NCBI RefSeq assembly: GCF_000003605.2
Contig: NW_003157229.1
Span: 385,419 to 435,957 of the forward strand
Direction: 5' to 3'
Source: Saccoglossus kowalevskii
Taxonomy: Eukaryota; Hemichordata; Enteropneusta; Harrimaniidae
DNA: 50,539 bases
Shown in pieces: positions 11,676 to 24,656 of this stretch (position 1 is its first letter; each line of letters begins with the position of its first letter). The notes under the pieces are model-generated. The model ran no database searches. It was not told the origin of the DNA and saw nothing but the letters and a program-made list of their open reading frames with translations. The translations under genes and the position numbers were made by a program.

Positions 11676-11976
11676 TTAAAGGGGAGCAGAGGTGTGGCTT
11701 TTGACACTCTGTACATGAAATCTGAGATCTATGAATGAATTCTGTCGATAAAAACAACTTGTATGTGCTGCGAAATGCCTTAAATATCGGGTATAAAACG
11801 GGCTGTGAAGCAGACGACAAACGTCCGCTTTTCCTGGCGTCATTTCGCCTCTAGAGGGCCAGTCAAAAGACGTCATCAGTGAACACTGATAATTGAACCC
11901 ATTCATGCTAGTATGTCAATCTCATAGAAATGCTACTATGAAAGACCTTGTTAACTGACTACTTAAAAGTTGAAAC

Positions 11977-12117
11977 ATGGCGAAATGTGCGTATGAATGC
12001 CATAACGATTCATGTTATGTTTCTCGAAATCCCAGATAAAAAATCACGTTGTTGGTTGCGAGAAATCGGCAGAAGAACTAACCTGAAAATGAAGACACGT
12101 ACAGCGCTCTAGCTATA
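11977..12117 (+). pseudogene. Decayed THAP-like zinc-finger exon, left arm
   Basis: Starting at ATG 11977 the sequence reads MAKCAYECHN, a C-x3-C-H start like a THAP domain. One frame over it continues FLEIPDKKSRCWLREIGRRT then NLKMKTRTAL, which matches the THAP pattern F-x-x-P, an invariant Trp, a basic helix and a closing T-x segment. The place expected to hold C-x-x-H reads R-S-S-Y, one base change away at each key residue. A frame offset and a stop near 12037 break it. THAP domains are DNA-binding modules of P and Kolobok transposases. The downstream transposase is absent. The short length and frame offset leave some doubt. Confidence 0.5.
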
Positions 12118-13740
12118 GTAACCAGTGAGTAAATAAATATTGTTTGAGTTAAAAACTAAATTAGAAATACGCTAATATCACTTGAACTACAGTAATCATT
12201 ACACCCAACTTCCCACTTTTAATCGACCGTTTATCGCTTAATTTCCGACCGCACTGTATTTTTCACGACCGGAAAACGACCGCATTTTTATCGTGATTTT
12301 TCTCTCACCGACTCATTGAAAACACCGACCGGTCGCCCAAATACTGGTCACTTGCACAGGAGTGATCGAAATAGTGGTTTTGAGTAATACAGTTTAGGGA
12401 TACAACGGGTACTAACTATTATTAAATTCCGAACTACTCTTCAAATCTATACCACATTGTATCGTTCGCGGACGAAACTTCACCTGTGTCCAATATTAAA
12501 TAACTGACTTTGCGTAATTATTATGAAAGCGATATATTACAATGTTGAAATTTTTAGAGCCGGTACAACATTGTAAACAAATGTGTGTAATTAGAAAAGC
12601 AGCGCACTAAGTAAACGACCTCAAAATTTACAAGTTTGCGTACAGCACCGTCAGAACTAATAACAATTTTACAAGATCGACGCGCGGAGCATGAAAGAAA
12701 AAGATTTCTAAGGTAACGCGCCTGTTCAGTGCGTGACTTGAGGGTCAAACTTCGGTCAACACACACTTGATGTCAGCATCGCCGCGCAGTAAGTTACGCA
12801 ATGAACTACTTATAGTTCAATTGCGTCCCAAAATGATGTCGTTGATCACTCAGTCTTTTGCAGCCAGATGCAGCCAGATATATTAACTTTGTGGCAATAT
12901 AATATTTTTAATTTCTCAGTCCTTTCTGTTCATTCACTGTCTTGACAATATATGTGAATTGCTGTGCGAGCATTGTGTACCCGACCGCGGTCAGACGGCG
13001 TCATGAAATTTATGCATAAAAGGCGGGCGACCTGCGGCTGTTTGATTTCCTACTTTCTCCTAAGCTAGCGATTGGTGAAAATGGTTATTAATATATTACC
13101 CGATGTACTTGTAAATCGGACAGTCATACCGCAATTGTGTTGAAACATTTTTGGGGCAATAAATAACGTCAGAATATTGTTTAAAATAAAATATTCCATC
13201 CCAATCATATCTAGGTCAAAGGGTCAAATTGCGTGCATATAATTATAGATCGTTAAAAACTAAATATATTTGAATTGTTGACGGCTATTCAACGTTTGTG
13301 CAAACCAGAATAAAAAAGGTAGTGTATACAATAGCGATATGACTGAGATATCATGGCATTTGTTTACAATATTGTACCGGCTCTAGTATTGGACAGTCAC
13401 ACAGATGAAGTTGTTCGCGAATGATACAGAATGGTATAGATTTGAAGAGCCGTTCAGAATTTATAATAGTTAACACTCGTTGTATATCCCCAAACAGTTT
13501 GACTACTCCTGTGCCGGTGACCAGTGTTTGGGCAAGCGGTCGGTGTTTTCAATAAGCGAGCGAGGAAAAAAAACGGTAAAAATGTGGTCGTTTTCCGGTT
13601 GGAAAATACAGTGAGGTCGGAAATTAAGCGATCGTTTAAAAAGTGAGAAGTTGGGCAAAATGAGTACTGTGGTTCAAGTGATATTAGCATATTTCTCATT
13701 TAGTTTTAACTCGTACAATATTTATTCACGCACTGTTTAC

Positions 13741-13880
13741 TATAGCCAGAACGCTGTACGTGTCTTCACTTTCAGGTTAGTTCTTCCGCCGATTTCTCGC
13801 AACCAGCAACGTGAATTTTTATTTGGGATTTCGAGAAACATAACATGAATTGTTATGGCATTCATAACACACCTCTCCAT
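13741..13880 (-). pseudogene. Decayed THAP-like zinc-finger exon, right arm
   Basis: This is the inverted counterpart of the left-arm relic. From ATG at 13880 reading leftward the frame stays open through FLEIPNKNSRCWLREIGGRT and NLKVKTRTAFWL to a stop. A 1-bp deletion near the start has removed the second Cys and the following His that the left arm keeps. The C-terminal metal-ligand site reads R-S-G-Y out of frame, the same type of lesion as in the left arm. The shared defects suggest the arms were duplicated after the exon had died, or that the exon was never coding in this family. Confidence 0.5.
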
Positions 13881-14826
13881 GTTTCAACTTTTAAGTTGTC
13901 AGTTAACAAGGTCTTTCATAGTAGCATTTCTATGGGATTGACGTACTAGCATGAATGGGTTCAGTTATCAGTGTTCACTGATGACATCATCTGACTGGCC
14001 CTCTAGAGGCGAAATGACGCCAGGCAAATCGGGTGTTTGTCGTCTGCTTCACAGCCCGTTTTATACCCGATATTTAGGGCATTTCGCAGCACATATAAGT
14101 TGTTTTTATCGACAGAATTCATTCATAGATCTCAAATTTCATGTACAGAGTGTCAACAGCCACACCTCTGCTCCCCTTTAAGAAACAAAAATTTCAGAGG
14201 TGATCGGGTGTTACGTTAATAACCATTGTTCATAATCGCTAACTTGGTTTTATTCAAAACTGCACAAATACAGCGTTTTCTGATGATATCCGACGATTTC
14301 ATGAAAAAAAATCAGAATCAAGGGGGATTCGCACAGAGTTCTTGGTAAATCAAGGAAAGATTCGCTGTTACGGCATGTCTGATTGGCTTTTTACAACACT
14401 TGTTTGTGTCTAGTGCGCAGACTCATTTTCATTTGAAAATAGAGAGCGCTGTAAACATCTAGAGAGCATGGGCAATACAACTGTGCCAGCGGTCATGCTT
14501 CTACTCAAGAGTGTGATGACTGTGATATACGTCTGAAAAAATAACCATATTCTATATCGTACGTGTTGATTTTTTGTACTTATGTATTTAAATATAATAT
14601 GTATTATTTAATGAATCTTTACGAATATGTACAATACATGTATATACGCTGTATCTCCTCCATATATTACAGTTAGAAGGTTGTTTTAAGGATTATTTGC
14701 TAGTTTTCCAATTTTAAATATTTTGGTCCAAACCCGAATATATGTCTTTAGAATTCAAATAGGACCCATCATCTTATCTTATCGATAAGCACATTAGAGT
14801 ATACTTATGTACCAAATTTTATGCTT

Positions 14827-14886
14827 TTACCATAATTTGTTTACCATAATTTGTTGTGACATATAAAATGTTGTGACATATAAAAT
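14827..14886. repeat. Two adjacent short tandem duplications
   Basis: TTACCATAATTTGT is present twice (14827-14840 and 14841-14854). Immediately after it, GTTGTGACATATAAAAT is present twice (14853-14869 and 14870-14886). Both duplications are perfect. Confidence 0.95.
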
Positions 14887-16419
14887 AAATAAATTGTCCT
14901 ACTGTGATATCGAGGACGCCCCGTCCATACGCCTTCTAATACAGAATTATATATAATAATATATACAGTAGCCAATGTTATCAAACATAATCAAGTCGCC
15001 AACAAGTTTCACATACACCAATTTACGTTTAGCAATATATGTATATGAAAGCAAGGAAATAACACCTAATACACGGCATGGCATATAATATGTGCAATGA
15101 AAGTTCACGTACGGCACGTCTTTCTCTTGGCCACCGGTCACTAATCCCCCCAAAAGAATTCTTAATTAGGTACATACAGAGATCATAAAAGCCGTCCACG
15201 CCGATCCAGGCCACATAGCGTAACCGGACATTCTGGCAAAGAACAAAAGAAAACTTAGGGTATATAAAAACGTCTTTGGCAATTTGTCTTTTTCCAATCC
15301 TTTCCTGAAATAACTGAACATAGCCGAATGGCATTATCGGTCTATGTTTGGGCATAGTAGATATACTGAACACTTGAATAGTCAAAAACGAGGCGTTTTG
15401 CAACAGTATTTTGTTTTGCATTCGATGTTACTTATTTTGTTTTAATTTGTTTGGTCTGGTCCTTCATTTGCATTGTAATAATTTAGAGTTATGATAAATG
15501 TTCTGCTCCCACTAGCATGGTTTATCTGATGCCGTCAAGATTGAAAAGAATAAATCACGTTACACGACACACGCGTCAATATCTGCGACATGAATATACA
15601 TTGAACAAAACTCATACCATATTTGAATGACAGTGTAGTTAAAATACTATTCAAAGGTGGCGCGTAAATGAACCGAAAACAACACGCCAAGCTATTTCCA
15701 ATAAGGAAGACCATGCTCAACTCAGTTACAAAATTTTTAATTAATTTTTGTGTTTGTTAGGTGTTAAGTTATATTAATTCCATAAGCAACCACAAAGGCG
15801 ATTCTATAGTATAATTCTTTTCAGATACGAGTTTTGAAACAATTTTTAAAAATTAATTGACATGGTCATTGAATTTATATTTCATGATTTGAGTAACGTT
15901 AGCTATTTGAAAGTTATTGTGCCACACAAGAAAGAGCACTAAGTATAGTAAACGTTTTTCGGCCTACTTCTGTTTGTGAATTTCAGTATTTTAGTTCATT
16001 AGAGTCGCTTGGAAGAAAGCATAGTGTGCATTTATGCGTAGCACGCGGGTGATTAAGGGATATTACATTCTATTCGACTTTCCATTTGATTGACGACTAT
16101 GTAGCAAAGTGGGCCGTAAAACAAGTAGACGGGGGAAATGAAGTAATCATTGAACGATACGAGTGATATAATTGAGAGTTACTGAATTACGATGTTTTTT
16201 GAGCGTAAAGTCACCTTTACCCATTGATTACATTGATGTATGACACCCATATGCTTGTACATTTCTGAAGTGTTGGTCATGAATGAAATAATCATAGAAC
16301 ATCACAATTCGCCACAAATATTGTGAAAATAACATGTTATTTTGTGGTGTGAAGTTTGATGTGTTAATCGTCGAGTAATGCAATTTGTGGATTAACTGAC
16401 AACGTACAAGGATGAATTC

Positions 16420-16473
16420 TCGCTCCGATGAACAAATTCAATTATCGTAGAACACCATAGAACATCGGAGCGA
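16420..16473. repeat. Perfect 11-bp inverted repeat
   Basis: TCGCTCCGATG (16420-16430) and CATCGGAGCGA (16463-16473) are exact complements separated by 32 bp. They could form a hairpin or a paired binding site; function unknown. Confidence 0.8.
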
Positions 16474-19400
16474 TGTTTCGATATTCAAATTTGACCCCGA
16501 AAAAGACGCGTCGCTGATTCACCAATTCGAGATGGTTCTAAAAATTAGCGATGAATAACTTATTTATGCATGTATGCATGAATATGTGTTTGGAATTGCA
16601 ATTGTCATTTCGTGACTCACAAAGCTTAATTTACTTGCATGATAAGATGGGATTTGCTAATTATTTTTATCCAATGTATACATGCAGTTAATTTTTTAAG
16701 CACGACTGCCGAAATTGATTTGTGTTTATATTAAGAAACACCTAACGTCACACTGTTAACGTTTCGTGGCTTTATGACAAGTGAAACAAAGTCAAATGAA
16801 ACAGATACTAAAAAAACTGACTGAACAGATATTGTCTTGCGAGTTTCTGAATATACATAAGCAAAGTAAAATAGTGTGTTGTTTTTATACGCGAACTTGC
16901 ATATATACATTTGTGTTCTTCTGAATGCGCTTATTAGACTCGTATATTCGAAACCAGAATTAAAAAGTCGGAAATGGTTTACAATAATTTTTCGTATTTG
17001 CTTTTTAGTTTCCTCGTCAATCAAATGACTTTATATTGCAGTTTTGTTAAATGCGTGAAAGTAACAAAGGTTTGATTGAAACGTTCGCTCTGATGAAAGT
17101 GCTGAACAGGTTTTCGAAAGTGATATGTTACTATATTGGTAAAATATAAATATATCATAAAAATGCAATTTTCCTAATGACATATTTTTAATTAACTACA
17201 GATGCCGTCGAAACTGTTACATGGAAAAACGTAATATATAGAAGTATTTGGTCAGTGAAGCAAAGAATCAACCACACTTTTTATTCCGTGATATATTACT
17301 TCATACGTATTATTCTAGAATGTGTATAGAAAAAATACAGTACGTATGCTGATACATTTGCGCTGTCGATGATGAAGTAAAATTCATAATATAAAGGTGT
17401 TACACGCGGCTAATACCGTGTAACATGAGGTATTCAAGAAGTGTTACTCCTGGTGTGTGTCATCAACAAGAACATTTTTAAGCTGACCACAATCCAATGG
17501 ACGAGCGTGAAACGTAAAACCAGGGTATGTGGAAACAAAGGAGGGCCCAGTGCCCGTACAAGACGCAGACTCCTTGCAGTGAAATACCCTTATATATGAT
17601 GGCCGAATTACGGTTAAACATCTTACAAATTGATTAGTCGAACAGAATCAAATACGATCTTAAACTAGTGAATGTTTGCGTATGTTTGCTGTGTAAATAT
17701 ATATATAGGTCGTTAATTTGCAAATAATTTGTATTGTGCACATTTATAGAATATTCTTTACATGCAAAGAAATCGATTGAGACGTAGTACAACAGCGAAT
17801 TAAAAATATTGCGAGCTCGAAAATAGTTTCCGTTGTTAATATCCATATTGAGAACGTGCTTTGCAAAGTTGCCAATACTGATGAGATTGCAAAAAAGAAT
17901 AATATTATCGCTGGTTTTGAATCATTTTTTTAAGTGTCTAGTCAACTTGAAAGGTTATGTAAACTGTTATGGGGGCATGTCTACTTGTTTGCAGCTTAGA
18001 ATAAATGTTAAAGCATATGCTGCTATGTAAAATAAGTCCTAAAATTAACATCTTTAATTAAAAGAATTATTCTGAATACTCATTTTAGTATTTTTAACTG
18101 AAAATAATGGGTTCAAACTTTCACAGTGTAATAAGTGGGTTTTAATAAAGAAGTGTTTATAAAGAAGTATTTTATTCTTTAGTGAGATTTATTAAGAATA
18201 TTTAACATACCTGTCAATGATCAACATTTTAAAACATTGCAAAGCGTTGCAATAATTCCCAAAATTTCGCGAGCGGACCCTTAACTGCATCTTCCAACCC
18301 GGCCGCATGGGGGCGTACAGGTCTTATCGACAGTTTTCCAAAAAAATTACTGCCAATATCAGGGCCTAAGAAACGGGTAGTCTGGCCCCCTAGTCAGCTT
18401 ATTGTTATCGCCATTTTTGAAATACTTCAAATTAAGTATATGAATTAATTTAAGAGTTCTATCATTACTCAGAAATATTAATGCAGGAATGCATCATGCA
18501 ACTACCACCCCCCCCCCTAACCCGCAAATTCATTTCACTTCGTTTAAAAACACCTCCGTCATCCGAGTCAATGCGAGGCTAGTTACAAGATTATGTCTGA
18601 TTGGCTGCCCAACCTTAATACCTAATATTCAGACCAATCGAAAGTCGGCTTGTTTGTCGTCAGATTTGTTCGACGTATCATATTATGCCTTGTATATATA
18701 CTTCGATAAAACAGCGCCATCTTTAATTATTTCGAATTCGTATCTTCTAATAAGGTTGTGTTAATGTATACCATACACGCTTTGGAAAATGTATTCCATT
18801 ACATTTTGGGTTTAGAAATAAGAGCTTTCGCGGAAATGAATCTTTAAATAAAGTTTTAAACCATTTTTGTGTGGTTGTCGTACAAAGATTTCTCGTGAAA
18901 AAATACATTGGCATTGAATGTGAATAATCGTTCTTCAATCTACCACCTTGTTTTTCTGTCACGAAGGTTGAGTGGTCTATAGTGATAAAATGTATGTATG
19001 TTTTACTGAAACGTGTAGGAAATCAAATATGGCTTCGATCTTAGAATGTGCAGTTATATTGGCGCCAATCATAACCTATTACCTAACCTATGGGCGTCGT
19101 TATAGTATGAAGACCATCTATATGTCAGTCACGTCCGCATTGGGAAACATACATATATTACATCGTAGTGTGAAATTTGAAAGTGTCGTGTGCTTCTCAT
19201 TCAATTCGGATGCGAGGTGATAGTATAACTCTAGATTGAGGACAACACGTACAATGATTTAGGTTAGTGGCAGAAATTGTCACACAGCGGTTATTATAAA
19301 ACAAGTTCTAAAGAACGAATCATATTTTGCAATTACTGCAACCCGATTTGAAGTGCGCCCACGGTCGAATGGACGTTGGACAGATGGATGGTACCTAAGC

Positions 19401-20167
19401 CATTTCCGATGTTTTAAAATCATATTATTTCAGTACGTTCGCCGTAGCCAACAACAAGGCTCCGACCAATAATATGATACTGATCTGTTTGTGTTTTTGG
19501 AAGAAATCACTACAGCTAAATTGGCGTATAAGTAAGGCACAGCATGAACAACTATGTATGTATATTACCACGAAGGCATAGGTAAACGCCACGGGTAAAT
19601 AACTTGGTTCACATTCAACGAAGACAATGTATCTTCAAGTCATTAGGCCTCGCTTTTGCATGGATACTTGAGCAAACACGGGTTAATTCAAATTTCATAT
19701 TTCTAAAACTCTAACATCACCATAAAGGCACGAATCAAATAAAGCGATTCAATCTCCATGTATATCAGAAAAGGGAATTGTATTTATTCATTCACACGAT
19801 TTGGTATAATTCAACTCAAGCGATTATGAAACAACAAGAACTACAACAAAACATATATATATGTTAGTCACGATTGCTTGTTTTGTTTCAACTTATAACA
19901 CCAAGCAAAAAAACAATATATGGCAATAAATATTTACAATAGCAAACATTAATAAAACAATATTCGAAAACCTTAAGAAAAGTGTACGTCGATATCAGAG
20001 TATTCAGACTATTCAGACCAGTGTTCGTGGTCAACGACAAGCTCAGTATAACAAGGAAGAGATTAAATAGAATATAGAGATCAATTCTAAAGGATCGAGA
20101 TGCCAGTGTTACTAGATTGAATGCAAGCCTGTAATTAGAATTGTTTGCCTGTTGGCCTAGCTTAATA

Positions 20168-20197
20168 AAATTGAAATTAAAATTAAAATTAAAATTT
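20168..20197. repeat. Short AAATT-type microsatellite
   Basis: AAATTGAAATTAAAATTAAA continues as ATTAAAATTTT. It consists of five to six units with a 5-6 bp period. Confidence 0.85.
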
Positions 20198-23100
20198 TGT
20201 GATTGTTAATTCACATTTTCCCTTGTTTGCGACCTTGTCACACGTTTCCATTACGTGTTTTTATTTCACTTCCGAACCCAAAAGGCTTATCGTAATACGG
20301 CGTTAATACGAATGTATTGCTATTGTAAATTACAATAAAACGAATATTTCTTCACAGTGAAATTTAGGTTTTGGAATAAATGCCAAAGAGTATATCTGTT
20401 TTTATGGAAGCTGAATTTATAGTGACAAATTCTAAACTAATAATAAGTTGAACTGGTGATAATTTGAGCTCTTGATGCAAACGAATACCGCTGGTAGTGC
20501 GGTGTACTGGCGACAAAACAAGGGTCTGCCTGACCTCGATTATAATATGTATACAATGTTATCTAATCGTATACTAGTAGTTAACCATGGTTGTTTTCAT
20601 TTGAAGAAGGGTACATTTGCTATTGTTATATTTAGTGATTGTTGTACTACCTATCACCAAATGTAATTGTTACCAGACGCCGCCACCCCTTGGTTATTAG
20701 CATTTTGGAATAGCAGACGCCCGGTGTTTGAAACATTGAGGGCGCTGTCATACATATACACCAATAGTTTATTATTTGTTTTCATATCCTGTTTAACCGT
20801 GCAAATATGCAATACAACAAAGACACCATAGGGGTCTCCAGTTTATCGAATGGTTGTAAAATTAAAACACCTGGCATAGGAATCAGCGAAATATTTATTT
20901 GAAATATTTTAAATAAATAAATTTAATTATTAATAAATTAATGTCAAAGATTTGTAAAAACAATAACAATTCATTAATCAATAAATCTCTATAGTACAAA
21001 CAAAGGTGTGAGTATTTGATTTGGTACGACAGGTTTTCGCTTGAACGGAATTGGTGATTATAGGTAATAACAGACTACTTTCTCTCTTCTGTTCCACTGA
21101 CCAAATTAACGAAGCTGGGCCACATGTGTCACAAAATGTAATGAATGACACAACATTAAGTGAGCACAAGCGTTAATAACACGTATATAATAAGAGTTGG
21201 TAGCGTGTTCAAACGCCTATATGTAATGTCATATATAGAGAAGGTTGTTTACATTCAATAGCTAATAAAACAAAGTAACCATATTAAGGATTAAGTTACT
21301 TTGGTGAGAATGTATTTTGTAATCACTGCTTCTCAATTAAGATGTAAATTTGAGTCCAAAGGTGTTATGTATTTCCAGTTTTTATAAAGATTTCCCTTTA
21401 TTAGAAATACATCAATCGTACTCAACTTATGTTTTATTTTGTATTTGACCTGTACGCCTTTTCAAAATTGAAATTAATATTATATATTGATAATTGCGAA
21501 TTTCTGTTTCGGGAGAATTTATAAGCAAAGACAGTCTTGATTTTGCTGCTTGTCCATCATTCACATATAATTTGTTGTGCCTAATAAGCTGACCTAGTGA
21601 ATATGTCGGTTTTACCTTCTTGGAGACACTAAATGCCGTTAATGACATCCGCCTGTTGTGTTTACGCGTTCAAATTCATAAGTTTAAGTAAGTGTGTTTG
21701 CAATGTAGTACAGGCGAATTTCCATTTAGATAAAGAGGTAAATCCTTTTATTAGTAATAAAGCATGGCATTCAATTGCCGTGACGACTTTGCTACAATTC
21801 GCCCAATTTTCAATTATTAAGTCATTTTGAATTGGAAAATTTATTCTCATAAAAATAACACCCATGTTCGTACGTCATTTTTGATCAAAATTTTCTTGTG
21901 TTGTTTTCCCGAATCTACATTCAGTCTGCTTAATTGTATACAATTTTGGATATTCTATTCCCTATGAAACACAAGAAAAAAATGGGCTCAAAAAACTCGA
22001 GAATGAGAAGAGTGTATTGTTTTGATGATAAAATGTATGAATTTGCTTACATTTGCATAATTAATGACATTGCTACATACATACACAAACACAAACTTTG
22101 TGAAATTACCCCACACCAATCTTGACATTTAACGTTCATAGAATATTGATCTACTGATTCTTATGCATTTTATTGCCATACAGTGAAGGGAAAATCCGTA
22201 GTGTTGACGATAATGCGAAGGCAGTCACCAAAAACAAACAGTTAAGTAATTAAATCAGCAACAACGTTTATTTAGTGCGGACAACAACACTTTTGATAAA
22301 CGTAGATTTTACATGCATTTATATATGACCTTTAGATAGTGGCGGGAATATTACCACAATTATGAATGGTTAATTAAAGTAATTGTTGATTGGTCAAAAT
22401 TAACGACCTCTGACAAATTCCAAATTGACAAGAAGCTCGGGAAGTTTAGTTGAGCATTTTCCTACACTAAGTGAGAAAATTCAAGATAATATAATTCACT
22501 ATTGCTTTAACCGATTTCTCTGAAGTTTTCGCACATGTTTCCTATACATATTGACTGATGTAGGTGTCTAATATAATGGACAACATTTTTTTTAAATATA
22601 GCAAATCGCGCTTTCAATGACACAATATTTGAATGATTATTACTAAAAACGAAGACAACATTTTTTTCCAGAATTCCAGAATTGTAATTAATGTTTCTTA
22701 ATTTGAAGCTTTAATTTTTTAGTGAAAATTTCAAAATATAAATGTTTTTGGAAAATGAATATTCGTAAATATTAAAATTTAGTCTTCAATGAAAAACATG
22801 GGTTTTGAACCAAGAGCATGACAACGAACTTTTCAATGGACTCAGCGCCCTCTAGACAAACAAGCAGCGAGTAGTTTGACAAAGGCTCCACTGCAGTCTC
22901 AAACCAAAGATATCAGCAAGATATTAATATGAGGGAACACTGCATTATATCTATACACAGTGAATATGGAAGCAAAGTGGCTCGTGGCTATGATAAGGTT
23001 GGGACAATGTCAGTTTTACCCAAAATTGAATTAAAAATATCAAAACTGCAAATAAACAAGCAACCAAACAAAATGTGTGTGAAAACAGCCAGGGGTTACC

Positions 23101-23765
23101 GCATGGTATATAGCGCGTGGCACTGGTTACAATTTATAAAATACCAAGGTTCAGAAAAGATCGCGGCAAAGCTAATTACATTGCAAAATATATTTTTGAT
23201 TAACATCTATCCTTCGGTTCCTTAATAGACTGTATTTTCAAAATTTCTTAGTTTATCACATTGATGATTGCCACGTACGTATTTGTATCAGTGTATTACT
23301 ACGCTGTAAGCACTCTCCATCCCAGAGTTCTAAGCGCAGGCGGGCTAACACCTCTCCCACACATGACTTTTCACGCTATGATTTGCCACATATCGATACG
23401 CAGGTGTTGTTCGGTTATTCACGGTGGCCCATACCCAGTTGGCAAGGAAACTATTAAATCCTTCTCTTCCCATACACTTTTCATAACATCTGCTTTGGTT
23501 TCAATTCCACGTCAGAATTGTATTTATTCAGAATACGTTTCCGCGAACTCCGCCATATTTAAATATAGTTCGGGTTTGACCCTACCAATGACCCTTGATT
23601 TGCATAAATGCATAATCAAGCTGTGGCAGAGGTGATTTGAAGAAGCGCCGTAAGACCACTTACTATGTGGCACCAATAAGAGGGGACACTAGAATTGATT
23701 TACTAGAAAGATATTGCCACACTGTTTACCATGTTCTTCAAACCAAATAAGCAAACAATCGCACA

Positions 23766-23898
23766 TTAAAGCGCGATGGTCGTCACGCAGCGCGTGGTCG
23801 AATTACATGTAAATAAACAATGTATTTTACACGCGTTGTATACGTCGCTATGAGTCCCATATCGAACAGGACGCGGCACGACGACCACCGCCCTTCAA
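23766..23898. mobile_element. Short deletion derivative of the TTAA MITE, copy 3
   Basis: A 125-bp element (23770-23894) begins AGCGCGATGGTCGTCACG after TTAA (23766-23769) and ends CACGACGACCACCGCCCT before TCAA, a one-base decay of TTAA. The terminal inverted repeats match those of the copies at 4077 and 48241. The tract ATGAGTCCCATAT before the right end also matches. About half the interior is missing. Confidence 0.75.
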
Positions 23899-24656
23899 AT
23901 AATTTACTTGTCCAATATGTAACTGACGCTTCATTTTTCCAGACTAACTACAATTTAGAGAACACGTGATAGGTGACGAATGTCGTTCCGAGTAAGGACA
24001 TACATGACACTAGACAAAGCAAATACGAATCATTAACAAAACATTTCCAGGAACACTACGATAAAGACATTCCGTTTTCGACATTGTGAAATTCTTTCGT
24101 TTTTTGGGAGAAAAAACTGACAAGATAATTAAGAAATATAATAAGAATAATTTATAACGAAATATATGCAACTGATATGCAAATGAGATAAAATAGTCTC
24201 TTCTAAAGTTGAGTTTTCTGCCTAGATATATTTTGACCAATAATAATTGGTGATTTGAATAATAATAAAACGTCCAAAGTTACATTCTTGAACAATCAAG
24301 ATAATCGAGAGTCATCAAATAATCATGAAAAAATAGGCACGTGTCAATTTAATGATTCCCGGTATTTTTCCGGAAAATTCAAAACAAGACCCCCAATGGT
24401 TTAATCATTTTTTTTGGTTACATTTGCTACTTATTACTGTGGGTAATATGGTATTATGTTCGATATGTCCGACATACATGGTAAACCTCCCGGGCGTGAC
24501 ATACATATATCGTTTAATTAAAATGTATACTAAAAGTACAAATGTTTTTACGTATTATTAAATATTGGTTGCATATACTAAAAATGAATGAAAGTGTTAT
24601 CAATTTCAGTATTGTAAATCTCAAAGTAATCAACAATGTTGGGCATTATCAGTTAA
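23899..24656. other. Unassigned AT-rich DNA
   Basis: Nothing recognisable apart from short chance open frames on both strands. Confidence 0.5.

Larger units (their letters stand above)
11676..14181. mobile_element. Kolobok-like fold-back transposon (2.5 kb) with TTAA duplications
   Basis: The element spans 11680-14177 and is flanked on both sides by TTAA (11676-11679 and 14178-14181). The ends are perfect inverted repeats: AGGGGAGCAGAGGTGTGGC on the left and its complement on the right. The inverted arms are very long: 11680-12583 and 13357-14177 align in reverse complement over nearly their full length. The outer 230 bp are about 95 percent identical, and the inner parts are more diverged. 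The left arm has an extra segment of about 55 bp near 12498-12552. The unpaired centre (12584-13356) has no recognisable transposase. Each arm carries a THAP-like coding relic reading inward. TTAA duplications plus a THAP domain point to the Kolobok superfamily (established for that family); the assignment to this copy is inference. The element is non-autonomous. Confidence 0.85.
14182..23765. other. Long unassigned AT-rich region
   Basis: I find no gene I can support across this stretch. The longest frames are 130 codons on the minus strand (15029-15421), 97 codons on the minus strand (16731-17024) and 124 codons on the plus strand (23261-23635). None shows a domain, a signal for splicing in the right places or plausible composition. 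Small repeats inside are listed separately. GC-richer islands near 18260-18400 (with a run of Cs at 18510) and 23310-23450 are unexplained. Confidence 0.5.

Noticed and set aside
11676-11906. 76-codon frame conserved in both arms (also 13951-14181)
   Set aside because: Conservation reflects the duplicated transposon end. Most differences between arms change the residue, so there is no sign of protein selection, and the real coding relic lies on the opposite strand further in.
15029-15421. 130-codon minus-strand frame
   Set aside because: No domain, overlapping frames of similar quality, and AT-driven composition. It might be a degraded exon, but nothing supports a call.
23261-23635. 124-codon plus-strand frame
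   Set aside because: No family resemblance, no splice or promoter signals; probably chance in a GC-richer patch.
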